A stretch of DNA of 64,000 nucleotides from Isoetes taiwanensis (taxonomy: Eukaryota; Streptophyta; Lycopodiopsida; Isoetales; Isoetaceae), in the NCBI GenBank assembly GCA_021234155.1, contig JAJEKV010000066.1, forward strand, positions 4,490,537-4,554,536, given 5' to 3'. Below, one piece after another: positions 21,943 through 33,647 of the stretch (the first letter of the stretch is position 1; each line of letters begins with the position of its first letter). The notes beneath the pieces are model-generated. The model was not told the DNA's origin. It ran no database searches and saw nothing but the letters and a program-made list of their open reading frames with translations. Position numbers and translations under genes: made by a program.

Positions 21943-22471
21943 TGTCACAAGCCTACGGGCTAGATACAAGGAAGTGCAAGAGAAATTACATATATAAACT
22001 AGAATCAACGTAACAAGAATAATATGTACAATGGCCCGAAGGGCAAAGCAAGAATACATGAACAAGAAGGCTCAAGATCACTGACAAGATCTAGAACTAG
22101 AACAAGATAAGAAGAACAAGATACACGAGAAGGCCGTAACTGGCGTTGAAGCAAAAGGGTTCTGACATCCTCGAATGTCTCCATATATAGTGCCATATTG
22201 CATGAACTCAATAGTGGATGGTCGCCACTTAGAATAAGTGAATGTGGGCCACTTGGCAAGCATGAGGGACGCCACTTAGCATAGGTGCATGAATGGTTCT
22301 TGATGTACATAGAGAAGACATTTGTCATGATCTATGCTCATGGCAATAGTGCATTTGGAAAGAGTCGACGACTTGCAACCAACACCTTGTTGGTTTAAAA
22401 CCCATCTCCAACATATTACTTTTGCCTATGTGTGACGACCATCTTCGTATTATACACGTATGGTCGTCACA
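21943..22471 (-). mobile_element. Duplicated LTR of element E
   Basis: 529 bp, TGTGACGACC at 22471 on the minus strand to 21943. Contains the TATA-like motif at 22181-22190 (minus) and the outer hairpin. Only one LTR is present in this copy because it arose by tandem duplication and not by transposition. Confidence 0.75.
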
Positions 22472-23786
22472 GTAGATATTTCTATGGAAGGAAAAATCCA
22501 TGCTTCAATGGGTAGACTTCCCCAACTCCATGTGCAATTTCAAGCTAAGCAGAAATCGACAATGCTACAACCACATGATTCAAACAACAAGGGTGAGATA
22601 TGAGGAGGAGATTATCATGATAATCCGCAGTCAATTATCATGATAATCTTCTGTGTCAGTTTGTTCTACCTTCTAAACCCATAGGTTGCCAATGGCTCGA
22701 TTCTAATAATTTTCAAGACATGTGGTTTAAAGGGAAATAATGGACTCACTTGTGCGCGACATAATCCAAAGCAATATCACAACAATGCATGGTGTTGAGC
22801 TCCCGCATTTGACCTCCACTTGCATCTACAACTCTGATAATAATCCGTTTCATCTTTTCATTTCACTCCAATTCTCATAAGGAGTCATTTTCCTCTCTTC
22901 TAAACCATGTCTGCACTACAATAAATAGGTGTTAGACAAGGAGTACCAAACAACGAAAGCAATACCGCAGCCTCCATGGATCATCTTTTAATATTGCATT
23001 CACTCTCTGTCACTGTCCAAAGCAATTACAAACAACTTTTTTCCCAGGCATCAAATATGATGAGAGGGGGGATTGCGCTAACCAATCTTCCCATTTTCGA
23101 ACGCTCTAGGATTATTCATCCAAATTCCCTATCTAATCTACCAAAATGACTGCATGCTAAAAGAGAGAAACGAGATAGATTTCAAGCATACCATTGGGAG
23201 TTGAATCCGTCTCTTCAACAACAATTTGTTCATCTGCAAGAATGCCTCCTCACGCACATCATATACGGGTCCTCCAAAAACCTAAAACCTATCCACATCT
23301 CAAGCTCAAGCCCAAAAGCCATCCTTCCAGAATATTCTATCATATACCATGAATAAATCTAGGCCTTCAAAACGTCATTTGCCCTCCATCCCAAGGGTTG
23401 ACCCCTAAGGGCAATCCAAAAAGAAAATTCTCTCTCAAAGAGTACTTGTTCTATTCTCTTCCATTCTCAATTTTCTCAGCAACCGATATCAGTCTATCTT
23501 GTACCCTAATTAACAAATCCTCTTTCAACCAAAACATCGCCGTAGTTGCAACTATGCCCCTCCTGCGATCCATCTGCTTCTTTCTCGTTTTTTAAGTTAT
23601 GCATTATGCCGCCCTTCACAATAAAATTGATTTTTTGATAGAATCATTGCTCAGAACCCTAATTGCAGATTTGAGCCCGATTCCTACCCGGTAGATTGAG
23701 GAAAACAAGCAAGACCAGCTGCTCATTTGATATCTGTTTCATATTTATACCATATCATACTAGTAGCACGACAATTTTAAAGAGAT
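22472..23786 (+). promoter_or_regulatory. Promoter and 5' leader of the cap methyltransferase gene (second copy)
   Basis: Lies directly upstream of the intact coding sequence. Copy of 20224-21545. Contains the paired GATTATCATGATAATC sites and pyrimidine-rich stretches near the start codon. No single TATA box stands out. A 65-codon frame (23398-23595, also at 21157-21354) lacks an ATG start and is not called as a gene. Confidence 0.6.
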
Positions 23787-26152
23787 ATGAGCAGATCTAC
23801 AGGGGCTGCTAGGAGCACTCTCACAAAAATTAGAGACAATTCTGGACCTTCCACTTCTTCATCTCCATTGATTGACTGCAGCGCATATCCGCCATCCACC
23901 AAGCGTCGCAAAGGTAAATCTTAATTCTATAGGATGCTGTGCTGCAATATTGATTTAGATTTGTATGCCAAATGCAGGGGAGGACAGTTATCCTGTAGCT
24001 GACGAAACAAAGGCAAAAGCTTTGCAAGTAGCAGATCATTATAGCAATAGGTTCAATCAATCACGAGAAGAGAGAGAATTAAGCCCCATTGTTCACCTGA
24101 AGAAGCTGAATAATTGGGTATTTAAGTTTTGAATTCTGATCAAGGAAAAGAATAGCTTTCCAGGGGTGTTTTATGTTACCGTATGTGGTAATGCAGATAA
24201 AGAGTGTTCTTATACAGTTGTACGTCCATGCTGATGACATAGTCCTTGACCTTGCTTGTGGGAAGGTGACGTTTCCTAATGTTACCCTATTGGTTTTTGG
24301 TCCTTATTTCATAGGATTATGCATGCTTATTTGCATTGCAAGGCAATGCACATGTATCAGTGTTAGAATATGGCGATTATTTTCTTCAAGGGAATTCTGA
24401 GTTTCTTTCATTTATTTCTTGTTTTCTACAGGGAGGGGACCTAAACAAGTATGACATTGCAAAAGTGGGATTCTATGTTGGGGTGGATATTGCAGCAGGC
24501 TCTGTAAGTAACAGTTAGAAACTGTTTTTTATTACAAAAGCACCTTCAGGTATCATGGTTTCAAGCTGGTTTGCTGACGCTTACAGATAGAGGATGCAAG
24601 AAATAGGTACAACAATAAACGGCAAAATTTGAAATTTCCGGCTCGTTTGATTTGTGCTGATGCCTATGAGGTTAGTCTCCGGTGTTTTGAAGAACCATTT
24701 TTTGAGAGCATTTTTCACCTGGCTCTTTAATCTGTTTTTTAATATCTGTAGGTTTCTCTCACCAAGGTGCTAGCAGACAATGGACCATTTGATGTATGCA
24801 GCTGCCAGGTTAGACCTTTCATTAACATTTTATGATACACACCCTACTTTGCGCATGTTACCAATTTTTATTACAATAACAAGGCCAGCAGGGAGGCTGT
24901 TATATGACTTAAGCACACCCTTGTAAGGATATTATTCAGCCATTCTATAGTGGCATGAACTTTGTAATGAGGACTTTTTCTTTATACAAAGTCATGATTA
25001 GATGTTGTTCAGACTAGTATGGGGTGTCATAATTATTTACCTATCTTTGCTTATGTGAAATTTTTGAATAGTTTGCACTACACTATTCCTGGTCCACTGA
25101 AGAGCGTGCAAGGAAAGTCCTGGAAAATGTTTCATCCTTGCTCCGACCAGGAGGCCATTTTATTGGTACAATTCCAGATGCTAATGTTATTGTACAAAAG
25201 CTGCGTGCAGGTATTACCAGATTCTGCCGATGATTAGTCATTCCTGCCTTGGGCCTTAGGTTTAAAGTTCAAATTATATATTTCTGACTTGTTTTCCTGA
25301 GTCGCAGCCAAAGGTCTTCAATTTGGAAATGACGTTTATAGCATCAGTTTCGGTGAGGAATACACAAGCAAGGTATTAAAATCTACAGAGCGGTATTCAA
25401 TGTAAAGTAACAATTACACATTGTATCTTGTTATCCTTGTAGCGATTTCCAAGTTCCAATCCTTTTGGCATCCAGTATCATTTTAAACTCGAGGTGATTA
25501 CTTCCTTAACACAGAAGTGCTTTTCTTAAATTCTTATTATCACGTGATTAACTTTTCATAGGATGCTGTTGACTGCCCGGAGTGGCTAGTCCCATTTGAC
25601 AAGCTAACTTCCCTAGCAGCAGAGGTAATCAAAGTTGTCATTGTATCCAATTCTCTTTAAGGTTAATCTGGTTTTGCTCCTTGTAGTATGGCCTGGAGAT
25701 TCTTTTCAAAAAGAATTTCCATGAATTTGTTCATCAGTACACAAAGGAGGCAACTTTTGTTGAGCTAATGTGGAAGTTTGGGGCTCTGGGAGATAGTGGT
25801 ACTTACATTGTCACAACATTTTCTTTTAGATTTTAATGGAACCAGAAGATATAATAAATAATTTGAAACTGCAGAGAATGGCATATCACCAAGCGAATGG
25901 GGTGCAGCATACCTCTACCTCGCATTCGTTTTCAGAAAGGTAGTACACGCATGGCTGTGTAACCAAGTCCCTTTCATCATCGTGTTCTTGAGATACTTAA
26001 GCTGAAGGGCATGAGCAGTATAGCTTTGCCTAGCCATTTCAAATCTGCGGTGTTTTCCATTTTAGGTGGGGCAGTCTAAGAAGAGGCAACGTGCTCCTCA
26101 ACAAAGGTGGTCATTTATGAAAGAGGAAGATATATTGCACCTTGAGCAGTGA
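23787..26152 (+). CDS. mRNA cap guanine-N7 methyltransferase
   Basis: Methylates N7 of the guanosine cap on nuclear pre-mRNA, using S-adenosylmethionine. Thirteen exons with GT-AG introns of about 63-263 bp: 23787-23913, 23978-24117, 24197-24265, 24432-24503, 24587-24670, 24752-24808, 25072-25210, 25308-25372, 25443-25493, 25562-25624, 25687-25798, 25875-25939, 26066-26152. All phases agree and give 376 residues, close to the plant enzyme. Seen: serine-rich N-terminus ending KRRKG, then SPIVHLKKLNNWIKSVLIQ, SAM motif VLDLACGKGGDLNKY, GVDIA, FDVCSCQFALHYSW, LLRPGGHFIGTIPD, FGEEY, and EDAVDCPEWLVPF. The order matches Arabidopsis CMT1-type enzymes throughout. The start was chosen because the leader carries no other suitable ATG in frame. 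This is the only gene in the window that reads intact. Confidence 0.95.
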
Positions 26153-27443
26153 CAATCTGTTTTTCGAGATTTTGATATTGCAGGTATGGAGTTCGTCTTT
26201 CAATATTTCTATTGCTTGCTATTTACTATACATGCTTACAGGAGAGACAGAAAGGAATTGAGTTTTTAGACACGAACATTTTGTCATAAGAGATTGATCA
26301 ATGGACCTGGTGGTAGTACTTGCGTTTTCATTCCCATCAGGCATACAGTCACTCTATGAGATAGCTCTACATGGGAAGGAGATGTAGTTGGCAGCTTATG
26401 GATGTATGAATATGAAGCGGATTCTATTAACCAGATCCATCATCTGTCCATGATGCAATTTGTATGGTAGCCGGCATGTGACTTGGAAAGTTCCTGCCAA
26501 AATGCATGTCCGTTATATGGACTTCTTTTCAGAGCACAACTACTGAGGAGTACCTGCTTACTTCATGATCGGGGTCAGGGTAATGCAAAAACGAAAGAAG
26601 GTAAGATGAATTATTAAATATCACAGCCGATATATCCACTTCCAGTGAGAAAATGAGTCAATCACCTTATATATGTTGTGAACATTTAAGTTGTTGGGAG
26701 TTGTATTTGTCCTTTGCTTAATCCAGTGCACTTCTTATTTGTATGTTTAATCTGTTCCAAAATTGGGACAAATTTGATTTAATGAGGCCCATTAAAATCT
26801 GGGGTTCTGTGTTAAAAATAAAGAACTATTTTGAAGAGTAAGAAATTTGTTTCTAGAAGCAATCATGGGTGGTCTTGTGACACATGAATATATGTAATTC
26901 CAAGCACTCATTTTTGCAATGCAAATGCCTACAAAGTGTTACTAGTAAGCACTAGATTCCACTGCATCAAGCGACAGTTCTCTTTTTCACCGGAAGTGCC
27001 TCCCTCAGAAAAAAATAAAACTGCCGTTGCTTATTCCACTACAGCAATATTCTCGGCCTGAAATAAAATCATGGAGCAAATCCAAAGGAGATGAGATGTG
27101 CGTGTCAAGAATCCTGATGCCGGCAATTTCTTCCAACCAAATTTCTTCCAACCAAATTGTCTGGCTCAATCCAAACTCACAGTTATCGCGCAGTTTATCT
27201 CTTTCCCAGCCTCTGCCGATGCTCGACATCCTCTCCCCAAACCTAAACTACCTCTGTTGGTGTTGGTGGGATTATGTTGTAACTTCGGAAGTTAGAAATC
27301 GGTGCATTTGATTGGCTTGCCGCTAAAAGCCAGGCACTAACATCCGCCACAGGAATCTCAGCCCAAGTTTGCACAATTCATTTTTAGGCTGTTTTAAGCG
27401 TGTATAAGGAAGGTTAGGACTAAGATTCTTCTTTTCGTATGCA
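26153..27443 (+). other. 3' region of the cap methyltransferase gene and flank
   Basis: No second gene recognised. TTGCAG|GTATGG at about 26178-26190 could mark splicing in the 3' untranslated region. AATAAA-like sequences occur around 26814-26822. A short direct repeat (TTTCTTCCAACCAAA) lies at 27127-27155. Confidence 0.4.
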
Positions 27444-27510
27444 TCTATCTATATATATATAGTAATAAAAGCAAAATGTAGTTTGTGCAGAGCATCTCGG
27501 CCGTCAAAGT
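27444..27510 (+). mobile_element. Probable Helitron 5' terminus
   Basis: After an A at 27443 the sequence reads TCTATCTATATATATATAG, then TAATAAAAGCAAAATG and CATCTCGGCCGTC. TC start, AT-rich run, AATAAAAGCAAAATG and a CGGCCGTC-like word are typical of plant Helitron 5' ends. The matching 3' end was not found. Confidence 0.5.
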
Positions 27511-28285
27511 TTTTTTTCACAACTTTCATTTTGGACCGTTCATTAGTTAGTTATTATTTTGAGAAACCAGCGTGAACGATTTTGCCCGGATTTTCACTCC
27601 TGCTTCAGTGGTTTGTTGGCCACGGTTTGTCCTTGACAAAAGACATGCAGTAGGGTGCATCTTTTGGACCGAATTTTCTGGGGGATTCTGCCGCTATGCT
27701 AAAGATCCACAACCCTTGGCAACGATATTGAATTTCGGCGCAGATAGGACAGCCTTATGGCATGCTTTTCACGCTGTGGCCTTCATTTCTGCATATTTTT
27801 GTAACCTGAGAACAGGTTTGTTGGTTTCCTTTGTCATTCTATCTCTGTCTTAATTTTGCTTGAAAGTCTATCTCTGCGGCAGACTTTATGGAGTGACGAT
27901 TATGTCTGTACCTGAGTATTTCCAAAATGGAAATTTCTGGATGTATCATCGCATATTTGGACCCGACAATATATGCATTCATTGCTGCAACATTTCTTCT
28001 TTTGGTATGGATTAAAATGCATAGAATGTAGGCTTTTGTTTTGGTCTTTCTTTTTTTCTTGCTCAGTGGTAGATCTTTTTTAGGCGTGGATAAGATTGCA
28101 GGCAGGCTCCCTTTTGTTAGGTGCTTAAAATCTCGGCTCTGCTGCTTTGAAACCCTATGTGCTTCTAATCTGAGGGTGTATGTCGGCCATGGAAGTGTAT
28201 TTTCTTCTTCCACGGACATCTGGATTCGATGTTGGAATAGATGCTTCTGATTCAGCCAGGAGTTATCTGACTTATATATATATTC

Positions 28286-28335
28286 TTACAAGAAATTTAT
28301 CGTGGCGGCCGGCTGCCACGAACATTTCTTTCGTT
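28286..28335. repeat. Hairpin repeat, copy 1
   Basis: ACAAGAAATTTATC, then a near-palindrome CGTGGCGGCC-GGCTGCCACG, then AACATTTCT. The flanks and hairpin recur at 28663-28710 with compensating differences in the stem. Confidence 0.6.
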
Positions 28336-28662
28336 GCATCCATGTGATATTGGAGGTCTGCAATAAGTTCCATATCGTCTTAAGTTGGAGGCTTACGATA
28401 AGTTCTAGGTCATGTTAGCTGTTCTTGCCTGGATGTTAATATCTAGGATTCACATGTCATTGACACCATTACTCCTATTTAATTTTGGGGTATCCCATCA
28501 CAAACTAGAAGTTATGCTAAACTTTTCCTCTGTAGGATAGTTATGCAAACTGAAATCAATCTCCAATATCCCCATAATCTAATGGTCTGCAATTAAAGTT
28601 GTGATATCAACCTATTAAAAAAAAATACCTTCATACCTTTAAAAGGTAAGATATTTTATTTT

Positions 28663-28710
28663 CTACAAGAAATTTATCGCGGTGGCCAAGGCCGCCGCGA
28701 ACATTTCTCT
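28663..28710. repeat. Hairpin repeat, copy 2
   Basis: ACAAGAAATTTATC, CGCGGTGGCC-AA-GGCCGCCGCG, AACATTTCTCTTCATCC. Part of the right flank (AAACATTTCTCTTCATCCAT) is repeated again at 28730-28749. Confidence 0.6.
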
Positions 28711-28749
28711 TCATCCATCCTTGCCACCATAAACATTTCTCTTCATCCA

Positions 28750-30340
28750 TCTTACCTACATGTACATGATTGGACCTGCGTTTCCTCACCTTGTGTTCTA
28801 AAAGAAAATAATGTGATTAAAAAGTGACAATGTAAAGTTAATTGTTTCTTCAAAACCGTGAAATTGGACCCATTAGTAACGAAATTCTATCAATACAATG
28901 CCGTGAAACACACTCAGATTAGAGATATCTCTTTCCTAAACGAGTATAGTAAAACTACAAATGGCTCGTAAATAGCATTCGATCTGATGGATTTCTAACA
29001 ACTTTATGCTAATCTAGTCCTTAGGGCGTTAAACTAGCAAGGCTAGTATTGAAAAAACTTCAATGTGTTAAATGTCATAGGTCGCCATTGACTAATGGTC
29101 TAAAGCCTTTCTTAGTTTTTTCAATAGTTCCTTAATGTCTTATTGAGCACTACATTTTGTTGTTCAAGGCAGAAGACATTTCCCTTTCCTTTAGATTCCT
29201 CTCACCCCATTGCCCAGTTTTGATAGTAAAACGTAAAGGAATTGTGAGTTGACATCACATGCTAAATAATGCATTCTCAAGTATGGATCCATATACATTA
29301 GTGTATGCCAAAATCTTATGCAACCTCTCGTCCTAGCAATATTTTTAAAATGTTTGTTTGTTTTTGCTAGCCTTTCTATAGAATCATCAAAATGCAAGCC
29401 TTTCTAATTTGATTATTTCTTTTAGACATTGTTGTTCATTTCTTGCACCATAAAGAGTTAGGGGTTACAATGCTAGTGCCACACATTCGGAGTTGTGCAT
29501 ATAGAATAGTAAAAATGCAAGGCTTTCTACATGCACTGTTTAGTTCACTCACTTGCAAAAATTAACAACAAAGAGCAAAGAGCGAGGCAAACAATGGTAC
29601 GATATCACTGTGAGACATGCACAGCTTTAATGTAAGTTTAGGCTAAGGAAAGTATGGTTATTTAATCTAAGGGTTGAGATTGGAAAAACGTTTGATCTAA
29701 CGAAAGCCCCTTTTGAATGGAAAGAGCACGAAGATATGTATTAGAGGACACAGATTAAGGCGGCCACGGTTGGAGGAGGGGACATATCATAGCAGGGAAG
29801 CGGATCAGAAAAGGCATTACGGATCAGAGCGGATTCAGGGAGCATCTAGAGCAGAGCAGGAAATTCAAATTAGAGCATCCGGCCAGTAGAAGAGTAGAAG
29901 AGCAGATTCGACTATAGCAGAGACAGATTAGGGCATTCATGATCAAACTCCAGGCCATCATTATCTCTCTGTCAAGTAATCTACTGCGATTATGTTCAAC
30001 CTGGTGAAGCATTGTCTGAACGCGTTACTGATATTCTGAGCTAAACTAGAACTCCATGATCACGACGTGGGGAAGGACTTGTAAAAACAACAATTATTCA
30101 GTATTCGAATGCACAGTAAATATTCAAGGATTCAGAAGATGATAATGATACAGAAGATGATAATGAAATGTCCTTTAGTTTTACAAACAAAAGGATCTTA
30201 TTATACAGCGAGGTAGGTAATATGCAAAAACTAGAGGAACCGCCATGAACGGACTAAATATTCCACAAATTCGGGTACAGGAAGAATGAAACTGAGGGGA
30301 AGAACTAAAATCTTCAAAAGCAACGAGAAAAAAAGCTGGA
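28750..30340. other. Non-coding AT-rich stretch
   Basis: No gene recognised on either strand. A purine-rich block at 29690-29960 has repeated 'agagcag' and 'ggatcagagcgg' words. Short ORFs lack motifs. Confidence 0.4.
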
Positions 30341-30346
30341 TCGATC

Positions 30347-30803
30347 TTAGTAATCACCAGATGGGAGCTGAGCATGGGTGGGAGTGGTGTGGAAAATTTC
30401 AGTGTAGATAACTCCGGCAAGCAGGCCTTCGATCAAGTCCAGGTGAATGTGGCGAGAGCAGGCTCGAAAGCTCTGGCCGGATTGAATGCAGCTCCGCTGA
30501 AGGGCCAGTAAAAACGAATGCCAGAACTGTGAACCCAATCGCTATCAAAGCAATTGCATCTTTGTTGTGCACTGCCATTGCATACACTACAAAAACTAGC
30601 GCAAATGTTCCCACAATTTCATATATTAGAGCTCCAAGCAGAAGCTCCAAGAAGCTCCACAGAAACAGAAGCCGCGCAGCTGCTAGAGATCTGCCGAACT
30701 GGACCGTGCTTACTCCGTCGGACGATGGGAACGTCACTCCATCGGTGCTCTTGGCTACTGGCAGTTGCCAGGGCTTACTTACAGCCGAAGATATTGAAAA
30801 CAA
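30347..30803 (-). pseudogene. Tonoplast-type aquaporin (TIP-like) pseudogene, C-terminal half
   Basis: On the minus strand the frame from 30803 contains ALIYEIVGTFALVFVVYA (helix 4/5 of a major intrinsic protein), then IALIAIGFTVLA. After a frame change come SGAAFNPARAFEPALATF, which holds the second NPA box, and finally IEGLLAGVIYTEIF with the tail QLPSGDY ending at TAA 30347-30349. Aquaporins move water and small solutes across membranes, and the QLP..DY tail is typical of the tonoplast subfamily. The N-terminal half with the first NPA is absent, at least one frameshift separates the pieces, and the segment joining ATFTWT to IEGLLAG is deleted. It is therefore a pseudogene fragment. Confidence 0.75.
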
Positions 30804-31078
30804 AAAAATATCCCGTCTTAGTGCTCTTCATCATATATAATCCACCCATCCACCATTACCAGCACATCAATTCTTATTCTCTTTGGCACTGGGAGGTAAT
30901 TTTCCACATGCCCAGAGATGAACTCAGCAAACTTCCGCTTCCTTGAAGCCATTCCATCGAACCAATTACTGGCAGCCGAAATATATAGGAGCATCGGGCA
31001 GCTCTTTAAATTGCTCAGAATCTCTCATCAATGCCAAATATTCCAAGATTGGCCCCAGTTATGACCTCGGGGCGTGTA

Positions 31079-31739
31079 CTACCTGTCTAGCAAAGCAGGT
31101 CCGCAGGGCCGCAATCTTTCTATAGGGTATGGTCGCCTGCTGCCGTGACCCCACCTCGGAGCGACGGTAACCCCCCCATCCCTACGCTGGTTATCGCCAT
31201 GCAACCGTGGGTATCCCCGTCGTGTCGTCGGTTTGTGGCGGCCAGTGTCGTTATCTGGGGGTTCATCTCCATGAGACACCGTGTTCCATCATCGTGCGTA
31301 ATGGCCTCTGTCATGGTTGAATGTCCCTCGTAATCGCGTGCCTGGTGACCATGCTCGTGCACTAGATGACCACGTCCGTGTTGAAGAAAATACCCCGAGC
31401 ATGCCGATTTGAAAAAGAATTCAATGCGGGTTTGAAACGATTTGGTTTCAAAGCACTTTCTCGATTGCATTCTTCGAAATTCAATTCTCGACACGGCTAT
31501 GGCTTCCATGGCCATAAAATCTAGCCCTCCTTTCATAGTTCAAATGTTATCGAGAGGAGGCTGTGAAGAGCACGAAGGTAGCCATGGTTTCGACGAGGGC
31601 ACTAAGAGAACTGGCGCCGAAGGGGTTCCGGAGACCAGGCATCATCCAAGAGGGTCTGCGCGCCTGTGACAAAGAGGAGGGCACCATGTGTCAAATGCTG
31701 CTACCAGTCCAATGCCAAGGAGGCGAGTAGGAGAGGTCA
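31079..31739. other. GC-rich sequence upstream of the pogo-like transposase
   Basis: Probably the 5' part of the pogo-like element. A frame ending RACDKEEGTM at about 31690 may be coding but is interrupted before the next open piece. No terminal repeat was recognised. Confidence 0.35.
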
Positions 31740-32329
31740 ATGGACGAAGAGCAAATGCTCGACATCCTCGAAGATGTGTTTAATTTGGCATTTCAATTAG
31801 AGAGGCTTCTAGGAGGTCCGTATACCAGAGTCCACAATCGTGGATTGGTTATACGGTCAACAAGCCACAAGCAAACAAATCATCCACAGATATTGACAAC
31901 TCTCCAAGAGGAGAAGCTCGTCAATTGGGCCCTTAGCATGGCCGAGCAAGGGATGGGGGTCACACTATCCACACAAGGAAAAGGCAGCAGAGATGGCTGG
32001 AGATGTGGGGGCTCATGTGGTGAATCTAGAGTACCAAAAAGTAAGTGGTGGAAGCTCTTTAAACAAAGACACCCGAAGTGGCTCTAAGGAGTCCGAAACC
32101 CTAGATGTGGCGGGGCCCGTGCCATGACACTGGGGGAGAACCTCGACAACTTCTATGCGGGCTTAAGCGATTTATCTTTGAATTTTCCTTCCCGCCTCAA
32201 GGATATGGAATCTTGTGAGACTGGAATTCAGGCGGGGAAAGTGAAGGGGTTGAAAATCATAGCTAGGGGGAATAGGGTGAGTGAGGTAGTTATGAACAAG
32301 GGGAATGGGTTGGTTTGTGTTAATCTTTG
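31740..32329 (+). pseudogene. Pogo/Tigger-like transposase, N-terminal DNA-binding part
   Basis: The frame 31740-32087 has LQEEKLVNWALSMAEQG and then KWWKLFKQRHPKWL, the layout of the CENP-B/Tc5-type helix-turn-helix region of pogo-like (Tc1/mariner group) transposases. After a TAA the same frame continues at 32085-32329 with ARAMTLGENLDNFYAGLSDL and a degenerate first catalytic segment (KDMESCETG, where families usually have NMDETG). A stop at 32327-32329 and a short lost stretch precede the next part. The internal stop and the altered first acidic motif show that it is dead. Confidence 0.75.
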
Positions 32330-32389
32330 AGAAGGGTACAGGATCCCCAACATGTATATTTTAAAAATGTCGCATGAGGCGGGATCATA

Positions 32390-33647
32390 TTGCAAGATGT
32401 GAAGAAGGTGCCATTCAAAGCTGTCAATCTTACTTTGGATGACATCGAGGCTGATTTAAGTCATGGCTGTCACATTTTGCGCAAAGAGTTCAGTGGTGTA
32501 TCCCCGGACCAGCCTCACCTTATCATATTGGATGGTCATGGTAGTCATGTAGAGCTGGAAGTCATATTGGAGGCAAAAGAGAAAGGCATCCACTTTGCCT
32601 TATTGCCTCCACACACATCTCATATGCTTCAGCCTCTAGATGTGGCATGCTTTGCCCCTTTTAAGGCAGCATTCAAGAGGCATAGAGCTGCCTACATGGT
32701 TAGCAAAGGGAGGGCAGAACCAAAGAAGGAGGAGATAGCAGAATTGATTTCCCAGTCAATTGCATGCGGCCTCACACCCCAAAACATCAAGGCAGGTTTT
32801 AGGGCAACTGGTATATGGCCCTTTGACCAGGAGAAGGTTAAACCAGGTCAAGAATGTACCAGGTTTGGGAGGGTGCATGTTGAAGACATTACAGCAGGCC
32901 AGGAGCAAGCTGGAGAAGATTACCATCCAGATATGGCACAAGTGGAGGCCTTTGACATGGCAGAAGTGCACCAGCTATGGGAGGCCTTACCAGGACAACT
33001 CCCAAATGAGGTACAAAATGACCAAATGCCTAGCAATCCAGTTGGTGATCAAGTGCCACAAGCTGACCATGTGGAACATACCCATGAATTGCCCATTGGA
33101 GTTGCTGCTGTAGTGAGTCAGGTGCATGCCAATGATGTTGGAGGGTCTCAAACATGTGGCATGCCATCACAGACCATAAGGGCAAGGAAGAGAGGCTTTG
33201 CACCAGATCTGGGAGGGAGAGTTCACATATCAAGTGATGGTTTTTGTGAGGCATTGAGAGCTGAACAGGCTAGAAGGGCAGAGGCCGAGAAATTGAAATT
33301 GGAGCAGCTGGCAGCAAGGAAGGTTGAGACTGCAAGGAGGAAGGCTGAAAGGGAGGAGGCTGCCAAGAGGGCACAAGCTAACAGGGAGGAGAGAAAGAAG
33401 AGGAAGTTGGCTGATGCAAGGGAAGCTGCAAGTGCTGCAAGGCTTAGGGAGTTTATGTACCCAATGGGGTGGGGATGTCTAGAGTGGCATCCATATTTGG
33501 TTTTCAAAGGGTGTTGAGCGAGGAGGTTAAGACAAGAAGATTACAGGTGAGGAACAGGCTTAGGATGAGACAAGGGTTAAGTCCACTTGGGGCACCCATT
33601 GCTGTAAATCAGACTTTCCCAGGAATTGACCAGGCACTTGAACCTAC
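32390..33647 (+). pseudogene. Pogo/Tigger-like transposase, catalytic C-terminal part
   Basis: A frame of 375 residues (32390-33517) opens with HLIILDGHGSHVELEV, carrying the second catalytic Asp, and then LPPHTSHMLQPLDVACF with the third (DDD triad of the DDE_1 family). TGIWPFD marks the end of the domain. An acidic linker and a long Lys/Arg/Glu/Ala coiled-coil (about 33260-33450) follow. A shifted frame continues to 33647 with GIDQALEPT, where the 5' LTR of the Ty3 element begins. The reading resumes beyond that element at 46820. The polypeptide would cut and join DNA at TA sites, but the N-terminal half is broken. Confidence 0.85.

Noticed and set aside
29191-29397. 68-aa minus-strand ORF as a retroelement fragment
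   Set aside because: No RT, integrase or gag motif could be matched.
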